From the NCBI GenBank assembly GCA_017591395.1, contig WEDG01007062.1:1-64000 (forward strand): a DNA stretch of 64,000 nt, given 5' to 3'. The translations under genes were made by a program, and so were the position numbers. Position 1 is the stretch's first letter, and every line of letters starts with the position of its first letter. The notes under the pieces are model-generated. The model was not told the DNA's origin and ran no database searches. It saw only the letters and a list, made by a program, of their open reading frames with translations. Origin of the DNA: Schistocephalus solidus. Lineage: Eukaryota; Platyhelminthes; Cestoda; Diphyllobothriidea; Diphyllobothriidae. Shown here one piece after another: positions 10,986 to 21,869 of the stretch.

Positions 10986-12577
10986 ACTTCAACCTCAGCT
11001 GCCTTCGCAGGATACTAAAGCTGACATGGTAAGACAGTATACCGGACCCGGAAGTGTTGGAACGAACAGGCCTTCTCAGCTTTTATGCTCAGCTGAAACA
11101 ACTGCAACTGCGATGGAGCGGCTACCTTGTGAGAATGGACGACGAACGATTACCCAAATGACTCTTCTATGGAGATGTCGTCATGGGTTCTCGTCGACAA
11201 GGGGGTCAAGTACGACGCTACAAGGACACTCTGAAGACTTCCCTGAAGCAACTGCATATCAACCCGGTGACCTGGGAGGACCTCGCCCGGAACCGATCGG
11301 ATTGGAGAAGTACAATAAAGACAGGGGCAGCAATCTACGAATCAAACAGGATCGCCACCGCCAAGACCAAAAGAGTGGCACAAAAGTCGTCAGTGCCTTG
11401 GACAAACACCGGCAATGCCCAGGCCCTTCCAAATTACCCGCGTTTTAAACACACCTTTCGAGCGCGAATCGGCCTGGTCGGACATTTTCGGACGCAATGC
11501 ATCAACAATCTGACAATTCCAATTTATACGTCAAATTCTGCCAACCCTCCTTCTGACTCCTCCAACCTCACTCCTAGCATCAATTCTATTACTGCCGCCA
11601 TCATAGAGACCACATCCATCTACTTATCGCCTGTTACCCCCAACACCGCAACCACCACCGCCTTCGCCTTCACTACCACCACCACCATCAGCGATGGTGA
11701 CTCTCTCCTACACTGTCCACATTGCGACCGCACATTCACATCACGTATCGGTCTGTTCGATCACTCGCGAGTCCATCGTACACAGAATGGTGAACCAGTG
11801 CCTGGAGCACCAGCACAGCAAAAGATCGCCATCTCCACTGCCCCTTACTGTCCTCGCACATTTACTCATCACATAGGCCTTTTCGGTCACATCCATGAAA
11901 ACCTGCGGTAAAACCACTGGAGGCTAATCCACATCAGCGCACACAACTTACACCAATACATAGAAAACACGATCACCATTTTCATGTATCCGTGACTATT
12001 ACGCTCTCCCTAGAAACCGTGGCTTAGAAGGCTGCCAATCTGACGCTTACACCCAATTCACGCCATCGGCCCAGTGAATGTGCTGTGTATGTCGAGAGGC
12101 TGACCAGTGGACTGGGAGTTAGACGGCGATGGCTCCTCCATATCCCCTGATTTAGTGAATCCTGGTGTGTGCGTTATGGGGGCCAGGTCGTGCTGTGGCA
12201 CGCGAAGACGGGTACGCTGTCCCGTCAGCCAATGCACCCACTCACACATCAGACGACTAACTGGCTCGGACGGTGGTGTGATTGTGAGGGTAAGGGAGAG
12301 GGTGAGGTCAACAGGTCAGCGCATTTGCCTCACTGTAAACAATCTGACACGCTTGAAACTATCACGGTGCGCTAAGTGTCGTAGCTTGGAAGTTTGCCAA
12401 CTGATGGGATAACTCGGACCGCATGGTCAGCCCAATGGGTATTTTGCGTGAAGTGGCTCACTGGTGGACTGAGAGTCAGGCTGCAATGGCTCCTTCTTGA
12501 TGTGGCCTTTATGGAACTCCCACTCCGTGGGATCCGAGCCAGGTGTGGTGGTACGCCTAGGGGCAGCTCCGGCCGTG
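10981..12577 (+). mobile_element. LINE copy C, 5'-truncated
   Basis: A plus-strand LINE lacking endonuclease and most of the RT; it begins within the conserved segment equivalent to HFHLSCLRR. It runs through the finger region and most of the 3' region, ending near GGCAGCTCCGGCCGTG, where unrelated sequence starts. It belongs to the same subfamily as the 3' half of copy A ([19 protein letters not shown] is nearly shared). Its 5' truncation point lies exactly where the homology of copy A with copy B ends. Confidence 0.8.
11183..11911 (+). pseudogene. LINE copy C: C-terminal finger region
   Basis: A 242-codon frame with [15 protein letters not shown], the former CCHC finger (both Cys lost: NYPRFKHTF...GHFRTQC), a Thr/Ala-rich linker, then C2H2 fingers [13 protein letters not shown]...H...H and a last one with the first Cys missing (APYCPRTF...GHIHENLR). 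The C-x2-C-x12-H-x3-H spacing is standard. It is the best-preserved uninterrupted finger region in the window. Just upstream (10990-11182) RT thumb codons are visible with stops. Confidence 0.75.
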
Positions 12578-12639
12578 TCCGCAAATATAGTGTTAAAATT
12601 CAAGTATATAATGGGTGAATTAGGCCAATTGAGGTACAT

Positions 12640-13045
12640 ATAAGAGGATTCACATGTGAATAGAGAGCATAAAAGATCGTGGCTCAATTTCAAAAGCCCG
12701 AGTACTGGACAGAAGGCTAGACTGGTCTCTGTGACACCCTTGTTCAGTTGAGCTCCTAACTACCCCTTTGTTTTCGTGTCAACCAAAATAACGATTTTTT
12801 TCGATTCGAACAACTTACTTAAGTGGGCTTTAGTATTGATTATCCGACGGCCTAATCGCAAGATATGTCTGTTACGCAAGATGTCGGCTTTTAAACGAGC
12901 TTCCCTTCGGCGGACCGCACGCAGTAAACTCTGTAACAATGACTACTCAAGTAATAAACATTTCCTCATTGATTTTCGATGCCCTTATAAATTTGAGTAT
13001 ATTTTATAGAAAACATGTACAAAAATCTTCTTCATTGTACTCATT
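12640..13045 (-). repeat. AT-rich dispersed repeat R1, copy 1 (inverted)
   Basis: The reverse complement of this stretch matches 28668-29010 closely. Shared strings include TGCGTGCGGTCCGCCGAAGG, GATTAGGCCGTCGGATAATC and GTGTCACAGAGACCAGTCTA. No coding capacity is visible. It immediately precedes a related copy in direct orientation, so the two form a large imperfect palindrome. Confidence 0.75.
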
Positions 13046-13760
13046 CAATAACTTTTATGTCTTTTTGAAATTTTGCAGTTAAAGGATGGATGTTTTTCAG
13101 TTTTAAAAAAGGATTTAATATTGTACTTTTTCAAGACCGAAATGTTCATTCAGATTACATAAGTCCATTAATTTCCTAATGTTACCACTAAACTATACCA
13201 CACGATACAAAACCATCGCAAAATTTTGAGAACTTTGTGACCTCTTTTTCATATCGTAGAGGAATGGGGGATTTTTATTTGACAGAATATAGACAGCATG
13301 TACTTTGGGAACCCTAACTGTATGTGTAACGACAGGTCCGGGTCAAAATTATTCGGGAATTAGCAGAGTTTTAAAAACCGAATAATATCCTTCCTCTAAC
13401 CAAAAATTTGAAAACATAATTCGCTACCAAACTTGTGCAAAAAGGACATTTCTATTCATGTCTTCTATAAAATATATTTGAATCTGTAAGGGTATCGAAA
13501 AATCAATGAGAAAAATGTATACTTTTTTTAATAGTCATTTTTTACAGAGTGCTGTGTGTACGAGCCACAAAGGGAAGCTCTTTTAAAAATTAGCATCCTA
13601 CCGTTTTTGACATACATTGAGATTAGACTGTTGGATAATCAGCACCTAAAGCCATCCCTAAGAAAGTTGTTCGAATCGAAAAAAATTTGTAATTTCGGTT
13701 GAAGAGGGCTTTGAGCTATGACTCAGCGTCTTTCCGTGGGTACTTTGTGTAGAGAGAGAA
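13046..13760 (+). repeat. AT-rich dispersed repeat R1, longer diverged copy
   Basis: Contains the R1 core in direct orientation (TCTATAAAATATATTTGAAT, AAGGGAAGCTC, TTGGATAATCAGCACCTAAAG) and additional upstream sequence (CGCAAAATTTTGAGAAC, GACAGCATGT) that recurs at 13861-14440. It is strongly AT-rich and has no credible open frame. Confidence 0.65.
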
Positions 13761-13860
13761 TAAACTGTAAAGAGGAACTAGCGAGTTTATTGAGCCCAAA
13801 AGCCTCTCTAAAGTTTTCAACGGGGTCAGTCTATAGATGCGGGTGAGATGACATCCAGTT

Positions 13861-14440
13861 GTTTGACTTTTAAATATTCCTCCATGATGGATCGTATCCG
13901 AAAATTTATTAATGTCGCCGGCAATGATACAACATGATCAAAATCCATTACAAAATGTTATGAGATATGTGTAATCTCTTCTTCATACCATAGAAAAATT
14001 TGAGATTTTTCCTTACCCAGAAGATAGGCAGCATGTTGTTTGGAAACATTAAATTCAAGTGTAATGACCCGTAGAGTTCAAAATTATTCAGCAATTTAGA
14101 AGCGTTCTAAAAACCAAAAGATATATCAGCTTAAAGAGAATGTAGTTTGCAATCGAATGAGTAAAAGAAAGGATATTCTGTGCATGCTTTCTAAAAGATA
14201 TATTCGAATGAATACGAGCATTAAAAATCAATGAGGAAAATGCCATAGTATCTAAGTAGTCATTTTTTACAGAGTATAATTGGTGCCGACGGTCAGAAAG
14301 AAACTCTTTTAAAAGCCGGCATCCTACTGTGACTGAAATAGTTTGGGATTAGGCTGCCCAATAATCAAGGTGGCAGCCCTATTTGAGTAATTTGTGTGAA
14401 GCAAAAACACACTTCCGACTTTCGGTTGGCATTTCATGAG
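13861..14440 (+). repeat. AT-rich dispersed repeat R1, second tandem copy
   Basis: Repeats the order of blocks seen at 13200-13700: an AGGCAGCATGT block, TCAAAATTATTC, TTTTTACAGAGT, GGCATCCTACTGT and the final TAATCAAGG block. It therefore represents a tandem, diverged duplicate of the preceding unit. About 30% divergence by eye suggests an old duplication. Confidence 0.6.
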
Positions 14441-14639
14441 TTAGGGGAGTTACTGCACGTGGCACGCATAGGCGGGCGGCTTATTTCTGTTAGTCACCGC
14501 GCCTAATCTCATGGCCGGTTTTATTGACTTCATCGGGTGACATCGGGTGAGTAAAAAGAGAATGCGGTAAATGCTGCTGCGGGTACAATTCACCAGCTGA
14601 CTGTGTCATGGGTTACAAAGTGGACCTCGTTGTTCCTGT

Positions 14640-15385
14640 CGGTCGAAATAAACCCACACTGCGTCCCCCAAAGCTCTACAGGAGTAAATAAGCGACCGTT
14701 CTTAAAAAGAAAGCATATGATGGTTTAAAAAATTAATATTGCGTTGTTTAGAAAAGCGGAAAATTCCGAAAACGTGAAAAATCGGGTTAGCTAATTAATC
14801 TGGAGTTTTACATCTACATAATGCTTGTCCATGTAAACAAACGAGTAAATAAAACACCCCAAGTATAAATAATTTTGAAAATAGTCCTTTAGTGTATATT
14901 CTGCAGCTGTTGTCTTCTAGATTAAGGGCAATGGAAGGTATGGCCGTTACCAAAAAGCCTAAATTTTTAGTATCCAGTACGTGCCCTATCTCATGCAAAC
15001 TCATGGAGTTCATGAGAAAAGGTCCGTTGCGCAAAATCAGCCCACATGGCCTCCCCCAAAGTTTTACAGTAGTAAAGAAGCGGCCGTTCTTAAAACGAAG
15101 GCATAGTGTGGTTTTAAAATTAATATTACGTTGTTTAGAAATACTAATTTTTTTAGAAAAAGGGCAAATTCCGAAAACTTGAAAAATCGGTTAAGTTAAT
15201 TAAACTGAAGTTTTAAATGTACATAATGCCTGTCCATGTTAATAAAACGGGTAAATGAAACACCACAGGTGCAATTACTTTTGAATATAGTCCTTTAGTG
15301 CATATGTCACAGAAGTTGTCTTCCAGATGAAGAGCAATGGAAGGTGTGACCGTTACCAAACAGCCTAAATTTTGAGTTTGTATTC
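14640..15385 (+). repeat. Tandem duplication, period about 390-405 bases
   Basis: Two consecutive units share CCCCCAAAG(C/T)T(C/T)TACAG, TTAATATT(G/A)CGTTGTTTAG, AAAATTCCGAAAAC-like, TTGTCCATGT, TAGTCCTTTAGTG and GGCAATGGAAGGT-like strings. The TAGTCCTTTAGTG landmark occurs at 14883 and 15288. Small insertions separate the units. Function unknown; no repeat-encoded protein is evident. Confidence 0.75.
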
Positions 15386-16535
15386 CAACGCGGTTTCACG
15401 AGAATTGGCGGTTTCCTCTTTCGTTTATACATTTTTTAAGATGCGTTTGACTAAGACAAAATGATTTTTGCTTGATTGCGCCGGCATGGACGTCAGAGGC
15501 ATAAAATATTTCATAAGCTGACATGCTGCTAGGCCAGGCAGTGACTAATAAATTTAAATAGAATTGTTAGGTGAACTCGTAAACTTATCATTTTATGCAT
15601 ATTAAGAGGCCTATCCTTTTGTTACATTTCTTGATAAGTATTTTGGGTGTTGAATTACGGTGAGTTTCAAATCGTCCCTGAAATGGCGGTAAGTACTTAA
15701 CGTTTTCCTGAGTTTTCTATCTATTGCCCATAAATGTAGATTCTGTTGTATATGCTTATAAAAACCTTCAAATAAGATATTTCTTAGAGGCATTTACCGA
15801 AATAGTGAATTCTGAGACAGTCTTTCTAATGCAGATGGCCATTTGGGTCATATACAAACATGAAAATTCGTTGACAAGAAGAATAAATGCCCACAACATA
15901 ATTTGGCAATTTACATGACTACGATCGATTTAAAAAAACTTTTATAATAACTTGCCTCTTTAAAAAAACACTTAAACTCGATATTTCATTGTTTCATGTC
16001 TGCGTACTCAACCGTTTCTCAAGATTAAGTCAAGGAAAAAAGGGAAATTTTCGGCCGGTTTTTCGGCTTCGCTAAAAATAAGGGATACAATGTCTGCTGA
16101 AAATGAAAGAACTCACTTGTTTCCTTCTATTGGAGCGTTGTTCGCTATACTAGCTTAATTTTCGGTCCAGTTCTAAGCTTGCAAATAAAAAAAAACAAGT
16201 GGCCGAATATATAACAAAGATTTTTTCGAAGAAATGTCAATCTTTTGCCCTTTCCGTTTCAATTTCTCATATTTATTCAAAGTATACTGCAGATAAATGT
16301 TTTCTGGACCTCTTTCGCGTATGGCGTGACAGAACAAAATGACGACATATGACATATGCATTGTGTGATCATGGAACTGACATTTGTACAATTGTAATCC
16401 TTGACCGAGTTTCACACCAATTTCGCCTAGTTCTTGTGCAAACTGTGAACGAACGTGCCGGAAACTCCTCCCTCCCACCCTCCTACCAACAACAGTTTCC
16501 GACGCCCCTACCACCCCAACCCTACAACATACTTA
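15386..16535. other. Non-coding stretch, nothing recognised
   Basis: AT-rich sequence with no domain or family match visible. A 113-codon minus-strand frame at 16173-16514 has no recognisable pattern. The right end borders the 5' region of LINE copy B. Confidence 0.45.
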
Positions 16536-16538
16536 TCG

Positions 16539-17721
16539 AATATCTAAAGGGAAAGAAGATTTGATGTTTGACCGATGCTGTTAAAATGACGAACAGAAGA
16601 ATTTCGGAGGTTAAATGGGCATGAAAGTGGGGTTCTTCCACAGTTGTAAGTGTACGCATCTCGCCGAGACCGAATGGGCACCTATCCGTCACTAGTAGAC
16701 CTCGGCTTTGATGACCCATTTCAGAATACTCCTAACCACCCCCTCAAAGTCTTTTCAAGCGGGATCTCACTCCACACTCCAGCAAGGGAAAACGTCTAGG
16801 TATCAGGCAGTTTAGTATGGTAGCATGTTAAGCGTAATTTCGAGGACGGAGTGAGTTCAAATTCTCTTAACGCTCATTTGTGCAAAATGCTCCAGTTTTA
16901 TTCAACAAAAAGACGTTGCATCGGCCTCTGTAATCGTTTGCGAACCGTTTTTCTTCCCACAAGGTAGGTCACCATATAGTATTGCTTAAAAAGAGTTTTC
17001 CTCTAATCGTTTACAGTAGATATAGGTTGCCTTATGGAGCTCTCTCAGCTGTACCAAACACCATTAGCGTTGTCAAAGCTACAGCGCAGGCCATCGCCAC
17101 TTCTCTGAGGTTGAGATATTTATGGTGGTCAGCAACCCCTTGTTGTATGTTTTCGAGGGGTGTAAGGGCTACTTCTAAGGGGTAGCACGGCATGGGTAGC
17201 ATTCGGTCGATCCATTTGTCTCGTACAGGTAGCGAATGTTCCTGTGGCCGCCTCTAACTGGTACCCAACTCTCACCTGTGGCTCCTCGAAGTTGGGTTAT
17301 TCCCAGCGGCCACACTCCGGGCAACCGTCACGACTGGTGAGCTAAACCAGGTGAGGGTCTCCGGCGTTGTGTGTGCCTCCACAACCGGTATGTCTGACTC
17401 CCGAACTTCCTACCTCCCCCCTCTCAACAAGTCCTACGTTGGGGGTGACAAAAATCCCGTAGGCGGCCCAGGTTAACTCGGGTTGCTTGCACATTTAAAC
17501 AAAACCGTGACCCATAGTGGACTTCGGAAGCCACCTGGGATGTCCAGCAGCCCTATTTAGGGACAGCAGAGAAAGGGTTAAAAAAGGTGCCCTAAACAAA
17601 CGCTGATTATCACGTCTTCTGCGGCCGGCCGCGGCTCGCAAATCGCAAAATACGCGGTTGTAAAACTCAAGCAAACAACAATTCTCCCCATCCCCCACGC
17701 CATGCCCTCCAGGCTGCTCGG
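16539..17721 (+). other. 5' untranslated region of LINE copy B
   Basis: About 1.2 kb that is an inverted match to 9779-10985. The match starts at GAATATCTAAAGGG (16539), where the mirror copy meets truncated copy C, so the true 5' boundary of the shared unit could lie further left. Copy D retains only the 3' 440 bases of it, copy E a short piece. Confidence 0.7.
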
Positions 17722-18520
17722 GTGAGTCCACTAACACTAGCAGCCTGAAATGTTCGTTTCCTTTTAGACAATCCTAGGCGCAACCGACCGGAACGGGGGA
17801 TGGCGCTTGTTGCTCGGGAACTGGCGCGCTAAAAGGTGGATATTGCTGCTCTCAGTGAGACCCGATTCTCTGAGCAGGGTCAGCTGGAGGAGGTGGGTGC
17901 CGGCTACACCTTCTGGAGCGGTCGGCCAAAGGCAGAGCCACGTGACGCCGTTGTCGACTTTGCCATCCGGAACGACATCGTGGGACGTCTGCCGTGTCTG
18001 CCGCAGGGTATCAGTGATCGCCTGATGAGCCTCCGCCTGCCTCTTCGGAGAGACAATTTCGTTACCTTCATCAGCGCCTACGCTCTCCCAATGACGAGCT
18101 CTGATGCGGCGAAGGACAAATTCTACGAGGACCTGCACGCCTGCTGGCGACTGTGCCGAAAGAGGACAAGTTAATTGTCCTTTGTGACTTCAATGCCCGC
18201 GTCGGGACGGACTACGCTGCCTGGCAGGGAGTGCTGGGTCCCCACGGTCTCGGTAGCTGTAACGATAACGGCCTCCTTCTTCTGCGCACGTGTGCGGAAC
18301 ACCGTCTCCTGCTGACCAACACCTTCTTCCGCCTTCCGACGCAGGAGAAGGCCCCGTGGATGTACCCTCGGTCGGGGCGCTGGAAACTGCTGGATTACGT
18401 TCTCGTCCAGGGGCGAGATCGACAGGACTTGCTGGTGACCAAGGCGATCCGCGATGCCAATGGTTGGACAAATCACCACCTCTTTCTCTCCAAGATGAGG
18501 CTCCGACTTCAAACCTGACG
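17722..18520 (+). pseudogene. LINE copy B: AP-type endonuclease domain, broken
   Basis: Shows [43 protein letters not shown] (consensus SAYAPP), [12 protein letters not shown] (the G of GDFN is Cys) and [12 protein letters not shown] (the D of the DH motif is Asn). GTG at 17722-17724 replaces the start and TGA at 17746-17748 replaces the conserved Trp. A frameshift near 18150 (in ACWRLC...KEDKLIV) splits the domain. Three altered motif residues agree with loss of selection. Confidence 0.8.
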
Positions 18521-18569
18521 AACGCCCCAAGGTAAGCGACAGCCGGGTAAGTCAAATGCTCTTTTAATA

Positions 18570-18880
18570 AATTTGCATGCTCACTGTTTTGATTTCAGAA
18601 ACTGGAGGGCCTGCATGCTTCAGATGATAACGCAACCGTGGAGAACCGAAGGTATCAACTGCGAAATGTCATCCAGGCCACCACCCTCGAAGTCCTCGCA
18701 CGCGCACGCCTTCAATACAAGGACTGGTTTGACGACAATGACGCCGACATCAGCAACTTACTCGCGGATAAGAATGGACTACACAAAGCCTACATGGAGC
18801 TTCGGACTGACGCCACCAAAGCAGCACGCCTGGAACTGCACCGCTGCTCATCTTTGACGGCAAAACACGTCTGCCAGTGA
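18570..18880 (+). pseudogene. LINE copy B: endonuclease-RT linker
   Basis: Corresponds to the linker of copies D and E (RYQLRNVIQATTLEVLARAR, DWFDDNDADISNLLADKNGL, HKAYMELRTDATKAA). A deletion removes the middle of the linker, joining LELHRCSSL to the region before KSQILNRWAENFRS. Confidence 0.7.
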
Positions 18881-19851
18881 AATCTCAAATTCTGAATCGC
18901 TGGGCCGAGAACTTCAGAAGTGTCCTTACTTGCTCATCAGCCATCTCAGATGCTGTCATTGACCAGCTCCCTAGAGTGGACATGAGCAATGACCTGGATC
19001 TCCCGCCTTACCTACCAGAAAACATCCAGGCCGTACTGCAGATTTCCAGCAGGAAAGCACCGGGATCCGACGCAATGCCACCGGAAGTCTACAATCACGG
19101 TGGGCCCCGGCTGATGGTGGAACTCACTTCACTCTTCCAGGAGATGTGGCACCAAGGACAAGTTCCTCAGGATTTTAAGTTTGCGACCATCGTCCATCTC
19201 TACAAGCAAAAGGGGAACCGTCAACTCTATGATAACCACAGAGGCATCTCGTTTCTCAAAATCGCCGGGAAAACCTTCGCCCGTATCCTTCTCAGTTGTC
19301 TTAACGGTCACCTAGAGCAGGGTCTGCTCCCAGAAAGCCAATGTGGCTTCCGACTACACCGTGCAAAAACCGAGCTGATTTTTGCCGCTCACCAGCTACA
19401 AGATGAGTGCCAGGAGATGCGAACGTACCTCTACACTACCTTCGTGGATCTGACGAAAGCCTTTGACACGGTTAATCGCGATGGACTGTGGAATGTCATG
19501 CAGAAATTTGGCTGTCCTGAGCGGTTCACGCACATGGTGCGTCAGCTTCATGATGGGATGACAGCGCGCGTCACTGAAAACGGAACGGTATCCGAAGCAT
19601 TCACAGTGACCAACGGAGTGAAGCAGGGCTGCGTATTGGCTCTCACCCTGTTCAGTCTCATGTTTTCTGCTACGCTGATGGATGCCTATCATGATGAGCA
19701 CCCTAGGATCCGCATCACCTACAGAACTGACAGCCACCTTGACAACAGTCAGCGTATGCAGACACCAACATGTGTGTCTACGGCTACAGTCCATGACTTG
19801 CTCTTCGCGGAGGACTGCGCCCTTAATACCGTGACGGAGGAGGATATTTAA
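18877..19851 (+). pseudogene. LINE copy B: reverse transcriptase, 324-codon frame
   Basis: The longest uninterrupted RT frame in the window. Blocks in order: KSQILNRWAENFRS, SSRKAPGSDAMPPEVYNHGG, HLYKQKGNRQL, NHRGISFLKIAGK, LPESQCGFRLHR, DLTKAFDTVNRDGLW (motif A), NGVKQGCVLALTLFSLMF (motif B) and DLLFAEDCALNTVTEEDI (motif C). The first of the two catalytic aspartates of FADD is Glu, and the frame ends in TAA right after TEEDI. In intact relatives this polymerises cDNA on the nicked target. Here it should be inactive. Confidence 0.85.
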
Positions 19852-19857
19852 GGGAGC

Positions 19858-20660
19858 ATGGACCTCTTCGCCCTAGGCTGCACCAAGTTTGGATTAACAA
19901 TCAGTACAGCCAAAACGGTTGTCATGCCCCAGCCGCCACCCAGCGTGGAATGCAATGCTCCCCAAATCAATGTTAACGGTGCTCAACTCAAAAATGTGGA
20001 AACCTTTGCTTTTCTGGGAAGCACGCTGACAGACAACACGAGAATCGATGACGAGGTGGCCCAACGGATCTGAAAATCCAGTCAGGCCTTCGGCCGGCTG
20101 CAGTCCTCCATGTGGAATCGCCACAGTATTCACCTGAACACCAAACTGAACAAGGCCATTGTCTTGATGACACTCCTTTATGGAGCGGAGACCTGGACCA
20201 TCTACTCGAACCAAGCCAGGAAGCTGAATCACTTCCATCTCAGCTGCCTCCGCAAAATACTGAAGCTGAGATGACAAGACAGGATCCCGGACACGGAAGT
20301 CCTGGAGCGGTCACCTGGTGAGAATGGACGACGAGCGACTACCAAACGACTTTTCTATTGAGGTGTCCCTACGGGTGCTCACCGACAAGGAGGCCAAAAA
20401 CGACGCTTCAAGGACACTCTGAAGAAATCACTAAAGTAATTGCAGATCAACCCGGCGATCTGGGAGGACCCCGGCCAGGACAAACAGGCATGTAGAATTT
20501 CCTTGAAGACTTGTGCAGCAGTATATGAAGCCAACCGGTTCGCCGCTGCTAAGGCCAAAAAGCCGGCTCGCAATTCACAAGCACCCCAGATCATCACCGC
20601 CATTGCCAAGGCCCTTCCAACGTGTCCACACTGGCAACGCACATTCCGCGCGTGAATCGG
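19858..20660 (+). pseudogene. LINE copy B: RT thumb and CCHC finger, fragmented
   Basis: Continues the RT after the stop: MDLFALGCTKFGLTIST, TVVMPQPPPS, LKNVETFAFLGSTLTDNTR, then, in other frames, [31 protein letters not shown], and ATWEDP-like INPAIWEDPGQD, ending in a CCHC finger TCPHWQRTFRA (second Cys is Trp). At least three frameshifts or stops interrupt it. Confidence 0.75.
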
Positions 20661-21446
20661 CCTGGCCAGACATCTTCGAACTTAATGCAACAACGATCAA
20701 ACAACATCAACTTCTGCCACACCTGCCTCAGACCCCATGACGACGGCCACCCCAACCACTGATAACCACTTCATCGATGACCTGCCACCCACAATCACCT
20801 ACACCATCCTCCCTCCTCCACCCGTTGCACCGATCATGGCGATGAACACCACTTGCCCCACTCCTGCCACCTCAGTAGCCACCTCCAACTACCTGCCACC
20901 TGCTACCTTCAGCACCATCACCACCGCCCCCAGTACCAGCGATGGGGACTCGGTACTAACCTGTTCTCATTGCGATCACACATGCATCTCACACATTAGC
21001 CTGTTCGGTCACTTGCGAATCCATCACACAGAGCAGAGACCGCCACCTCCAATTCCCTCACTGCCCCCGCGCATTCACTCACCGCATGAGCTTCTTTGTC
21101 ACATGCGCATCCATGAAAGCGGAATCTATCGCGATGCCAACACGTCATACGCACCCATCCACACTTCACATAGTCCTCCCATAGGCGCGACTAGGTGTAC
21201 CAGCAGCAGATCCCCCCAGACTCAGCACCTTCCGACCTATCTTGTCCTCATTGTCACTGCACATGCACATCACGCATTCGCTTGATCGGTCACTTGCGAA
21301 TCTACCGCACACAGACTGGCAAACCAGTGCCAGGAGCACTAAAATACAACCGCCGCACCCGACTCAACTGCCCGCACTGCTCACGCACACTCACGCATCG
21401 TATGGGCCTATTAGGTCACATGCGTCTCCATGAAAACCTGCGGTAG
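20661..21446 (+). pseudogene. LINE copy B: C2H2 finger array
   Basis: Carries a Pro/Thr-rich stretch followed by finger-like blocks: TCSHCDHTCISHISLFGHLR, a degenerate block near 21060-21120 (out of frame, FTHRMSFFVTCASMK-like), SCPHCHCTCTSRIRLIGHLR, and NCPHCSRTLTHRMGLLGHMR just before the final ENLR stop. Spacing C-x2-C-x12-H-x3-H. Fingers alternate in a repeating pattern, so the array looks built by duplication. Frameshifts separate the early and late fingers. Confidence 0.75.
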
Positions 21447-21869
21447 AACACCGCCGGCTTTACCACAACACTTTATCTCTCCTCATCGGTCTATGCACTT
21501 CACTCGGGCCGCGTAGTCAGCCCCATGAGTTTTATGTGGAAAAACTGACTGACGGACTGAAATTCAGGCTGCAATGGCTCCTTCTTAATGTAGCCTTTAT
21601 GGCACTCACACTCCGTGGGATTCGAGCCAGGTGTGGTGGCACGCCCAGGGCGGCTACGGCCATGCCAGCCACCTGCGCCCTCTCACATCTCCGGTCTTCT
21701 TGACTCTGCCATGACACCGGGCTCGGGTGAGGGAGGAGGAGGGAGTGCGGTAGCTGCAGCGCAAGGCTACTATCACTTAAAGCTAATCCACGTGCAAGTC
21801 ACCGTCCCTGCACCACCCTTCTGTGGAGCATACGGTGGACATCATCGGACTACGACAGTCGAACTCTCG
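21447..21869 (+). other. 3' untranslated region of LINE copy B, shortened
   Basis: Starts after the ENLR stop, jumps after about 80 bases to the CTCCTTCTTAATGTAGCC landmark, and continues to the terminal tail (CAAGTCACCGTCCCTGCACC, TGTGGAGCATACGGTGG, GACTACGACAGTCGAAC). The jump removes roughly 500 bases present in copies A, C, D and F. Confidence 0.75.

Larger units (their letters stand above)
16539..21869 (+). mobile_element. LINE copy B, near full length
   Basis: A 5.3-kb plus-strand element with 5' region, endonuclease, linker, a long open RT frame, thumb, fingers and 3' region ending in the shared terminal tail (GGAGCATACGGTGGACATC, then GACAGTCGAAC). It is defective: start codon GTG, early TGA, several frameshifts, RT motif C altered to FAED, and a stop after TEEDI. 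Its 3' region is about half the length of those of A, C, D and F because the first 500 bases or so are missing. Confidence 0.85.

Noticed and set aside
16539..21869. An active autonomous LINE
   Set aside because: Lost start, nonsense codon, altered catalytic motif and several frameshifts in this, the best candidate.
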